DNA of 12,151 nt, taken from the NCBI GenBank assembly GCA_035939615.1, contig DASZFP010000185.1, forward strand, positions 1 to 12,151, written 5' to 3'. The position numbers and the translations under genes are program-made. Each line of letters opens with the position of its first letter. The first letter of the stretch is position 1. Below, in pieces: positions 1 through 7,620 of this stretch. The notes beneath the pieces were generated by a model. That model saw nothing but the letters and a program-made list of their open reading frames with translations. It ran no database searches and was not told where the DNA came from. This stretch comes from VBCK01 sp035939615. Lineage in GTDB: Bacteria > Pseudomonadota > Gammaproteobacteria > Burkholderiales > Burkholderiaceae_F.

Positions 1-347
1 TGAACCTCGGACGCCCACGATGAGCGGCGGGAGCATCAACTATCACTTGTCCCTGACAGTACAAGCGGCACAGAACGACCGCTTACGGGAACTTCTCGTG
101 TTTGATGGCTAGGTCCGGACTTGGCCGATAGGCGACCTCGCTGACCTGGTCCAAAGCGGACTGTGCCGCTTGACCGCAGCCCGCTCAACGATAGCTCGGA
201 GTCGTGGTAACGGGTGCCCGCGTCTGCAAACGCGGCGCACGCGGATGCGCCAGTATCCCGAAGCGGCGAAATTGGCACCCAACTGTCCCATCAGTGTCCG
301 ACGGACCGGCGCGAGCGTCGAGACATCGTGCCGAGTGATTGATTATT
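1..347. other. Non-genic left-edge region rich in short inverted repeats
   Basis: I see no convincing protein gene in these 347 bases. The open frames crossing it have no recognisable family signature and no good ribosome binding site. What is visible is a series of small stem-loops: AAGCGG 63-68 with CCGCTT 79-84, AAGCGG 154-159 with CCGCTT 166-171, CCGCGT 218-223 with ACGCGG 230-235, and GCGCA 235-239 with TGCGC 246-250. A longer inverted repeat spans 62-172. By eye the first ~110 bases are less GC-rich than the flanking genes. It could be a dispersed REP-like intergenic repeat, a decayed gene or element next to the tRNA, or a structured RNA. The sequence alone does not decide between these. 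Confidence 0.5.
62..172. repeat. 12-bp perfect inverted repeat with 87-bp spacer
   Basis: CAAGCGGCACAG at 62-73 is the exact reverse complement of CTGTGCCGCTTG at 161-172. Each arm also carries half of a smaller local hairpin (AAGCGG pairing with a nearby CCGCTT), so alternative foldings are possible. The arms do not flank a transposase or any recognisable gene, so an insertion-sequence explanation is not supported by what is in between. Confidence 0.5.
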
Positions 348-426
<79 letters not shown>

Positions 427-441
427 TGTCCCTCACCCCCT

Positions 442-468
442 CCCCTCTCCCGCTGCGCGGGCGAGGGG
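442..468. repeat. GC-rich stem-loop, REP-like
   Basis: CCCCTC (442-447) pairs with GAGGGG (463-468) and CCCGC (449-453) pairs with GCGGG (457-461), with one mismatch (448/462) and a 3-nt loop TGC. The pyrimidine-rich flank (CCCTCACCCCC, 430-440) plus this hairpin resembles dispersed C-rich intergenic repeats seen in many beta- and gammaproteobacterial genomes; this is a resemblance from memory, not a search. It lies between rpoD and the tRNA gene and has no T tract on either side, so it is not a standard intrinsic terminator. Confidence 0.45.
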
Positions 469-469
469 C

Positions 470-507
470 GATCCCGCGAGCCGGTTTGATACAGGCTCGC
501 GGTGATC
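470..507 (-). terminator. Stem-loop after rpoD, possible operon terminator
   Basis: Fourteen bases after the rpoD stop codon the minus strand can form a 9-bp perfect stem (CCGCGAGCC with GGCTCGCGG; plus-strand arms 474-482 and 494-502, 11-nt loop). It is extended by GATC/GATC (470-473 with 504-507) across a one-base bulge. The stem is stable and well placed to end the rpsU-yqeY-dnaG-rpoD transcript or protect its 3' end. No T run follows on the minus strand, so classical intrinsic termination is uncertain, and read-through into the tRNA gene is possible. Confidence 0.5.
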
Positions 508-520
508 TTCGGAGAATGGC

Positions 521-2788
<2,268 letters not shown>

Positions 2789-3127
2789 TTAGCACCTGCC
2801 TTATATGTGCAATCGCCGTGGACCCAGCCGCCGCCGACCGGCGCCTGAGTCAAACCAGCACAAGAAACTGAATCTCGAACGCAACCGACGGTATCCGGTG
2901 AGTTCCGGCCCGCTCGCCTGACGTTCCACGGCTGCCGGCCCCGCCTGAAGCGGACCGATCAGACCTAAGATGCAGGCGAACCTCAACAAATTCAAATCGC
3001 GTGAAGCGGTGCGAACGCCTGAGCTGTCTGCGGAGCTGGCGCCAAGCCGGCGTGCCCGCAGCGCGAGGGCCCGTGACCCTCAAGTCCCCGCACTGAGGCG
3101 GAGTAACTTTGGATAATACCATCCAAA
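2789..3127. other. 339-bp dnaG-rpoD intergenic region, no gene seen
   Basis: Two short minus-strand frames cross this gap (93 residues from a TTG at 3131, and 64 residues within 2801-2995). Neither has family signatures, a ribosome binding site or a plausible composition, so I treat the gap as untranslated. It holds a 7-bp hairpin directly after dnaG (3108-3127) and the rpoD ribosome binding site (2793-2797). An AT-richer stretch around 2968-3000 could hold a minus-strand promoter for rpoD. The best sigma-70-like pair I can place there (TTGAGG followed by TCTGAT at 17-bp spacing) is weak, so no promoter is called. Confidence 0.5.
3108..3127 (-). promoter_or_regulatory. Stem-loop immediately after the dnaG stop codon
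   Basis: The base after the dnaG TGA begins a perfect 7-bp inverted repeat: TTTGGAT and ATCCAAA around a 6-nt loop, occupying all 20 bases. The minus strand continues GTTACTCC, with no T run, and the stem is AT-rich, so it is a poor terminator. It could be an RNA-processing or 3'-end-protecting hairpin between dnaG and rpoD, as the E. coli macromolecular-synthesis operon is known to be cleaved in this interval, or a small operator. The role is inferred from position only. Confidence 0.4.
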
Positions 3128-4912
3128 TCAAGGCTTGGCGAGTCCAGCGGCACTGCGCTGGTGCTTCAGCTCGGACAGACGCCGCACCAGCCCCCGGGTG
3201 CGCTCGCGCACCGTCTCCGACAGGTCCTGCTGGGCCATCGCGTTCAGGGCATTCAGCTCCGAATGGACCCGGGCTTCCTCGATCGCCAGCATTCCGTCCC
3301 TGATTTCATCACGGACGGCGGCCACGTCGTCCTCGAGCTGCAGGTCGCGCGCGCGCAGCGCCCGGTAGCGGTCGGCGAATTCGCTGTCGGCCAGCGCTTC
3401 CATCAACGCGGCACAGCTGCACTGGGGGCTGGCGCCAGCCACCGCCAGCACTTCGGCGATCTGCAGGTCCACCGCGTCGGTGCCCTGACCCAGAAGCTCG
3501 GTCAGCGTCGGCGCACATTCGCGCGCCAGCTCCGGGTAGGCCAGCAGCCGGCGCAGCATCTGCGACTTCAGGCTCTCCACCGGGCGCGAGGCAGCGCCCC
3601 CCCGCGCAGCCGGCCGCGCTTCGGGCAGCCGACGCGCCGGCGACAGCCCGTACAGCGCTTCCAGGTCGCCGGCCGCCGTGCCAACCCGCTCGGCCAGCGC
3701 CCGCACCAGCTGCATCCGCATGGCTCCGGCCGGCATCGACTCGAGCAGCGGCCGGGCCGCAGCCGTCATCGCGGCACGCCCTTCCGGCTCGGAGAGGTCG
3801 ACGCCCTCGCTGAGCGAGGCCAGGAACCACTGCGACAGCGACAGCGCGCGGCCAACCTCGGTTTCGATCACCGCAGCGCCGAAGTTGCGGATCAGGCTGT
3901 CGGGGTCCTCGCCCTGCGGCAGCAGCGCGAAGCTCACGCGCTTGGTGTCGGGGATCACGGCCAGCGTCGCGTGCAGCGCCCTGCGCGCCGCGCCGCGACC
4001 GGCGGCGTCGCCATCGAACGCGAACACCACCGTATCGGCCAGGCGCAGCAGCGTGGCCACGTGCTGCGAGGTGATCGCGGTTCCCAGCGCGGCCACCGAT
4101 TCGTCGAAACCGGCCTGCGAGAGCTGGATCACGTCCAGGTAACCCTCGCACACCAGCACCCGGCCCTTGCGGCGGATCGCCTCGCCCGCCTCGAACAGGC
4201 CGTACAGTTCCTGGCCCTTGCGAAACAGCGGCGTTTCCGGCGAGTTCAGGTACTTGGGTTGCGAATCGTCCAGCACGCGGGCCCCGAATCCGATCGGCGA
4301 GCCGCGCCGGTCGCGGATCGGGAACATGATCCGCCCGCGGAAGCGGTCGTAGCGCTTGCCGTCGCCTTCGATCACCAGGCCCGCCTCGGCGAGGCGCGGG
4401 TCCTCGTAGCTGTCGAAGGCGGGCTTGAGCGCCTGCCAGTCGTCCGGTGCATAGCCCAGCGCGAAGCGCGCCGCGGTCGCGCCGGTCAGCCCCCGCCCCT
4501 TCAGGTACGCAATCGCCGCCGGGCTTTCCTTGAGCTGGCGTCGGTAGAACGCGCACGCCACCTCGTTCGCCTCCAGCAGCGAACGGCGCCGCCCGGCGCT
4601 GGCGCCGCCCTCGCGCACCTCCTCGCGCGGCAACTGCAGGCCGACCACCTGGGCCAGCTCCTGGACCGCTTCGACGTAGCCGAGTCCCCGATGGTCCATC
4701 AGGAATCCGATCGCGCTGCCGTGCGCGCCGCAGCCGAAACAATGGAAGAACTGCTTGGACGGACTGACCGTGAACGAGGGCGTTTTTTCGCCGTGGAACG
4801 GGCACAGGCCCAGGTAGTTCTGGCCGGCCTTTTTCAGCTCCACCGCGCGTCCGACCACCTCGACGATGTCGACGCGCGCCAGCAGATCCTGGATGAATCC
4901 TTGCGCGATCAC
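3128..4912 (-). CDS. dnaG: DNA primase DnaG
   Basis: This 594-residue primase makes the RNA primers for replication and works with the DnaB helicase. The N-terminal CHC2 zinc-binding domain shows C37-x2-H40-x17-C58-x2-C61. A catalytic core follows, with the basic motif RFRGRIMFPI (190-199). The TOPRIM domain at about 250-335 carries the metal-binding acidic residues E256 (CEGYLD), D300 and D302 (FAFDGD). The C-terminal part (~445-594), mostly helical, corresponds to the helicase-binding domain. The length is usual for the family. The start is a GTG; the resulting MIAQGFIQDLLARVDIVEVV matches the normal DnaG N-terminus, and the only nearby ATGs (4918-4920, 4927-4929) are in another frame. No clear Shine-Dalgarno sequence precedes it. 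The gene lies 51 bp after yqeY and 339 bp before rpoD, within the macromolecular-synthesis operon. Confidence 0.97.
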   Translation of the reverse strand: MIAQGFIQDLLARVDIVEVVGRAVELKKAGQNYLGLCPFHGEKTPSFTVSPSKQFFHCFGCGAHGSAIGFLMDHRGLGYVEAVQELAQVVGLQLPREEVREGGASAGRRRSLLEANEVACAFYRRQLKESPAAIAYLKGRGLTGATAARFALGYAPDDWQALKPAFDSYEDPRLAEAGLVIEGDGKRYDRFRGRIMFPIRDRRGSPIGFGARVLDDSQPKYLNSPETPLFRKGQELYGLFEAGEAIRRKGRVLVCEGYLDVIQLSQAGFDESVAALGTAITSQHVATLLRLADTVVFAFDGDAAGRGAARRALHATLAVIPDTKRVSFALLPQGEDPDSLIRNFGAAVIETEVGRALSLSQWFLASLSEGVDLSEPEGRAAMTAAARPLLESMPAGAMRMQLVRALAERVGTAAGDLEALYGLSPARRLPEARPAARGGAASRPVESLKSQMLRRLLAYPELARECAPTLTELLGQGTDAVDLQIAEVLAVAGASPQCSCAALMEALADSEFADRYRALRARDLQLEDDVAAVRDEIRDGMLAIEEARVHSELNALNAMAQQDLSETVRERTRGLVRRLSELKHQRSAAGLAKP

Positions 4913-4963
4913 GCTGGCATTATCGCCATCGGGCCGCCAGAAAACTACTGCTCGAGCGCCAGA

Positions 4964-5413
4964 CTATGGGCTCAGCTTCGCCTTGACCAGGGCCGAGACT
5001 CGCCCCATCTCGGCCCGGCCGGCCAGCCGCGCTTTCAAAATGGCCATCACCTTGCCCATCGCCTGGGGACCGGCCGAAGCGCCGGCCTCGGCGATGGCGG
5101 CCTCGATGGCGGCGGCCAGCTCCGGCTCCGACAGGGGCTGCGGAAGGTACTGCTTCAGCAGTTCCAGCTCGGCGGCTTCCTTTTCGACCAGGTCGGTGCG
5201 AGCGGCTGCCTGGAAGTGCTCGATCGAGTCGCGCCGCTGCTTGATCAGCCGCTCCACCACCGAGATCACCGCTGCATCGTCCAGCACGATGCGCTCGTCG
5301 ATTTCGCGTTGCTTGATCGCGGCCATCAGCAGCCGGATGGCGGACAGCCGTTCGCTCTGGCGAGCCTTCATGGCCGCCTTCATGTCCTCGTTGACCCGTT
5401 CCTTCAGGCTCAT
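4964..5413 (-). CDS. GatB/YqeY domain-containing protein
   Basis: This 149-residue protein matches the YqeY family throughout: an N-terminal helical part (MSLKERVNEDMKAAMKAR, then LSAIRLLMAAIKQREID), and a C-terminal half with QYLPQPLSEPEL and MGKVMAILKARLAGRAEMGRVS. The C-terminal domain is shared with the tail of the GatB subunit of tRNA-dependent amidotransferase, so a tRNA- or translation-related role has been proposed, but the family's exact function is not established. It sits between rpsU and dnaG, as it commonly does in beta- and gammaproteobacteria such as Pseudomonas. The ATG gives the usual family N-terminus; no strong ribosome binding site is visible, so it may depend on transcription and translation from upstream rpsU. 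The stop codon is 51 bp before dnaG. Confidence 0.93.
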   Translation of the reverse strand: MSLKERVNEDMKAAMKARQSERLSAIRLLMAAIKQREIDERIVLDDAAVISVVERLIKQRRDSIEHFQAAARTDLVEKEAAELELLKQYLPQPLSEPELAAAIEAAIAEAGASAGPQAMGKVMAILKARLAGRAEMGRVSALVKAKLSP

Positions 5414-5471
5414 CGCGATTGGCGCGCAGGCACGCCGGGCCCGCGCTGGTGACCGGAAATCAGCCGAAACA

Positions 5472-5495
5472 GGCCGCCGGCACCGCGCCGGGGCC
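5472..5495 (-). terminator. Attenuator-like hairpin between rpsU and yqeY
   Basis: Two bases after the rpsU TGA the minus strand can form GGCC/GGCC plus CCGGC/GCCGG (nine pairs, one bulged C at 5476, 5-nt loop), followed by TGTTT. This resembles a weak intrinsic terminator. In E. coli a partial terminator lies after rpsU in the same operon and lets S21 be made in excess over primase; by analogy this hairpin could do the same here. The T tract is short, so confidence is limited. Confidence 0.4.
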
Positions 5496-5497
5496 GA

Positions 5498-5710
5498 TCA
5501 GTACATCTTCTTGGGCAGCATCTGGCTGCGCAGGCGCTTGAAGTGGCGCTTGATGGCCGCCGATTTCTTGCGCTTGCGCTCGGCGGTCGGCTTTTCGTAG
5601 AACTCGCGGGCGCGCAGTTCGGTCAGCAGCCCGCTTTTTTCGATCGTGCGCTTGAAACGGCGCAACGCGACTTCGAATGGCTCGTTCTCCTTGACGCGTA
5701 TCGTCGGCAT
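5498..5710 (-). CDS. rpsU: 30S ribosomal protein bS21
   Basis: A 70-residue, strongly basic protein with the bS21 sequence: MPTIRVKENEPFEVALRRFKR at the N-terminus, REFYEKPTAERKRKK in the middle and a basic helical C-terminus ending LPKKMY. bS21 belongs to the small ribosomal subunit and lies near the anti-Shine-Dalgarno end of 16S rRNA. The frame is open a further 59 codons upstream, but this ATG gives the exact family N-terminus and length. A purine-rich stretch (GGGGGAAT) lies about 11 bases upstream, farther than ideal. It is the first gene of the rpsU-yqeY-dnaG-rpoD operon and is divergent from tsaD. Confidence 0.96.
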   Translation of the reverse strand: MPTIRVKENEPFEVALRRFKRTIEKSGLLTELRAREFYEKPTAERKRKKSAAIKRHFKRLRSQMLPKKMY

Positions 5711-5823
5711 TTGCTCGAAGATTCCCCCAGATGTGTCCCCGACGCTCCCGGTCGGCGCAAAATCCTGAACCTGAGAGTTTAAACGAAACGGCGGCCAGGC
5801 GCGGACGCGGACTGGGTAGCGCA
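5711..5823. promoter_or_regulatory. Divergent rpsU/tsaD promoter region
   Basis: These 113 bases separate the divergent starts of rpsU and tsaD and should hold promoters for both. The most AT-rich part is around 5758-5790 and contains the 8-bp palindrome GTTTAAAC (5777-5784). A small inverted repeat CCGAC (5739-5743)/GTCGG (5751-5755) lies closer to rpsU. I cannot assign convincing -35/-10 pairs on either strand, so the call rests on gene arrangement. Confidence 0.45.
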
Positions 5824-6840
5824 GTGAAGATCCTCGGAATCGAGACATCGTGCGACGAAACCGGCATCGCCGTGTTCGACAGCACAACCGGCGCGGTCGT
5901 GCACGCGGTGCACAGCCAGGCCGACCTGCACCGCGACTACGGCGGCGTGGTGCCGGAGCTGGCCTCGCGCGACCACATCCGGCGCGTGGTGCCGCTGATC
6001 GAGGAGGTGCTGGCGCGCGCCGGCCTTGACCGGTGCGAGCTGGACGCGATCGCGGTGACGGCGGGCCCCGGACTGATCGGCGCGCTGCTGGTCGGATGCA
6101 GCATCGGGTCGGCCCTGGGCTACGCGCTGGGCAAGCCGGTGGTCGGCGTGCACCACCTGGAAGGGCACCTGCTGTCGCCGCTGCTGGCGCGGCCGGCGCC
6201 CGAGTTTCCGTTCGTGGCCCTGCTGGTGTCCGGCGGCCATACGCAGCTGCTGCAGGTCGAGCGGATCGGAAGCTACCGGCTGCTGGGGGAGACGCTGGAC
6301 GATGCCGCCGGCGAGGCCTTCGACAAGGCGGCCCAGTTGCTGGGGCTGGGCTACCCGGGTGGCCCTGCGTTGTCGCGCCTGGCGCAGTTCGGCACGCCGG
6401 GCAGCGTGCAGCTGCCGCGGCCGATGATGCACAGCGGCGATCTGGATTTCAGCTTCAGCGGCCTGAAAACCGCCGTGCTGACCGCGGTGCGGCGCGCCAC
6501 TAACCTGTGCGACCAGGTGCGCGCCGACATCGCCCTCGCGTTCGTGGACGCCGCCGTCGACGTGCTGGCGGCCAAGTCGGTGCAGGCGCTGCGCCAGTGC
6601 GGGCTGTCGCGGCTGGTCGTCAGCGGCGGGGTCAGCGCCAACACCCAGTTGCGTGCGCGGCTGCAGTCGGACGCGGCGCGGATCGGCGCCCAGGTCTACT
6701 TTCCGCCCGCCGAGCTGTGCACCGACAACGGGGCGATGATCGCGCTGGCCGGATGGGCCGCGCTGGAGCGCGGCGCCCGGCCGGGCCCGGTTCCTGCGAT
6801 CGAGGTGCGCCCGCGCTGGCCGCTTCAGTCACTGCGGTGA
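5824..6840 (+). CDS. tsaD: tRNA N6-adenosine threonylcarbamoyltransferase TsaD
   Basis: A 338-residue member of the Kae1/TsaD family (formerly Gcp), which transfers threonylcarbamoyl from threonylcarbamoyl-AMP to A37 of ANN-reading tRNAs, working with TsaB and TsaE. The N-terminus reads KILGIETSCDETG, with an ASKHA-type ATP fold. Metal-binding residues H111 and H115 are present in HHLEGH, with D301 in TDNGAM. The glycine-rich SGGHT (136-140) and SGGVSAN (267-273) loops are intact. The start is GTG 5824, where the family begins; the frame is open for 31 codons before it, but that part has no family similarity. No strong ribosome binding site is visible. It is divergent from rpsU, and its last 12 bp overlap the convergent plsY. 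A t6A enzyme beside a ribosomal protein operon is a recurring arrangement. Confidence 0.96.
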   Translation: MKILGIETSCDETGIAVFDSTTGAVVHAVHSQADLHRDYGGVVPELASRDHIRRVVPLIEEVLARAGLDRCELDAIAVTAGPGLIGALLVGCSIGSALGYALGKPVVGVHHLEGHLLSPLLARPAPEFPFVALLVSGGHTQLLQVERIGSYRLLGETLDDAAGEAFDKAAQLLGLGYPGGPALSRLAQFGTPGSVQLPRPMMHSGDLDFSFSGLKTAVLTAVRRATNLCDQVRADIALAFVDAAVDVLAAKSVQALRQCGLSRLVVSGGVSANTQLRARLQSDAARIGAQVYFPPAELCTDNGAMIALAGWAALERGARPGPVPAIEVRPRWPLQSLR

Positions 6841-7431
6841 ATTGCCCGTCGATCCGATCCTCGATTCGGTGCCGGCGCGCAGCTTGGCGATGTTGGAGCG
6901 GTGCCGCCAGATGAGCAACGCGCTCATCGCCAGCATCACCGCCAGCGGGGCGCCGACACCGTCGGCAATGCCCAGCAGCACCGGCGCCCCTGCGGCCGCT
7001 GCGAGCGAGGCGAGCGAGGAGTAGCGGGTGGCCAGCGCCACGGCCAGCCACAGCCCGCCGCAGGCCAGCCCCAGCCACGGCTCGTAGGCGAGCAGCACGC
7101 CCAGGAAAGTGGCAACACCCTTGCCGCCCCGGAACCGCAAAAACAGCGGAAAGACGTGTCCGACGAAGGCGGCTGCGCCACACAGGATCGCCACCGAGGC
7201 GCCGCCCCCGCCCGCCTGGCGCCCCAGCCAGACCGCCAGCGCCCCCTTGCCGATGTCCCCGATCAGCGTCAGCGCCGCGGCCGCGCGGCCGGCGCCGCGC
7301 AGCACGTTGGTGGCGCCCGGGTTGCCTGACCCGTAGGTGCGCGGATCGGCCTGGCTCAGCGCCCGGCTCACCACCACTGCGAAAGGCACCGAGCCCAGCA
7401 GGTAGCTGATGGCGACGGCCAGCGCATTCAT
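6829..7431 (-). CDS. plsY: Glycerol-3-phosphate acyltransferase PlsY
   Basis: A 200-residue inner-membrane enzyme that acylates glycerol-3-phosphate from acyl-phosphate, the first step of phospholipid synthesis by the PlsX/PlsY route. Motif 1, GSGNPGATNVLR, is at 34-45; motif 2, GGKGVAT, at 102-108; the third conserved stretch, RHRSNIAKL, at 176-184. Hydrophobic segments at ~3-22, ~52-70, ~78-98, ~106-135 and ~142-175 fit the multi-pass topology. The ATG at 7431 gives the expected N-terminus (MNALAVAISYLLGSVPFA). The frame stays open upstream through a tandem repeat back to the xerD stop, but that part is repeat-encoded and not family-like. The sequence before the ATG is GC-rich without a clear Shine-Dalgarno, which leaves some doubt about initiation. 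It follows ispH-xerD on the same strand and converges on tsaD with a 12-bp coding overlap. Confidence 0.95.
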   Translation of the reverse strand: MNALAVAISYLLGSVPFAVVVSRALSQADPRTYGSGNPGATNVLRGAGRAAAALTLIGDIGKGALAVWLGRQAGGGGASVAILCGAAAFVGHVFPLFLRFRGGKGVATFLGVLLAYEPWLGLACGGLWLAVALATRYSSLASLAAAAGAPVLLGIADGVGAPLAVMLAMSALLIWRHRSNIAKLRAGTESRIGSTGNSPQ

Positions 7432-7464
7432 CGGGGCCGTCGGCCGCCCGCCTGCGCGCGCTCT

Positions 7465-7620
7465 GCGCGCTTCGGCGGGCAAGCCCGACAGAGCACGCAG
7501 CGCGGCTTCGGCGGGCAAGCCCGACAGAGCGCGCGGCGCGGCTTCGGCGGGCAAGCCCGACCGAGCACGCAGCGCGGCTTCGGCGGGCAAGCCCGCCAGA
7601 GCGCGTAGCGCGGCGGCGGG
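7465..7620. repeat. 36-bp tandem repeat, four units plus a partial, between xerD and plsY
   Basis: Four direct units occupy 7465-7500, 7501-7536, 7537-7572 and 7573-7608. A truncated fifth (7609-7620) reaches the base before the xerD stop codon. Units differ by only a few substitutions; the first is the most divergent at its left end. Each contains CGGGCAAGCCCG, a self-complementary core, which in the fourth unit grows to GGCGGGC-AA-GCCCGCC (7582-7597). The unit is 12 codons long and free of stops in several frames, giving peptide repeats on paper (minus frame GLPAEAALRALS). There are no unique spacers, so it is not a CRISPR array. Best described as a minisatellite, with possible hairpins in the xerD-plsY mRNA. 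Confidence 0.9.

Noticed and set aside
317..332. 14-bp match (TCGAGACATCGTGC) shared with the start of tsaD near 5843
   Set aside because: In 12 kb of GC-rich DNA one 14-bp match is expected by chance fairly often, and nothing around either copy is similar.
2801..3131. Two short minus-strand ORFs in the dnaG-rpoD gap
   Set aside because: They start from TTG or a poorly placed codon, have no ribosome binding site, and their Arg/Gly-rich translation resembles no family.
3161..5452. A 763-codon plus-strand open frame opposite dnaG and yqeY
   Set aside because: Antisense shadow of DnaG and YqeY; it crosses two real genes and their gap and has no recognisable domains.
5731..5823. TsaD starting at the ATG at 5731
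   Set aside because: The extra 31 residues are Arg/Ser-rich and unlike any TsaD; the family N-terminus KILGIETSCDETG begins at GTG 5824.
7432..7590. PlsY with a 53-residue repeat-encoded N-terminal extension
   Set aside because: It would need a TTG start inside the repeat; PlsY normally begins at the hydrophobic segment starting with the ATG at 7431.
7465..7620. CRISPR array
   Set aside because: The units are contiguous with no unique spacers between them, and no cas genes are present.
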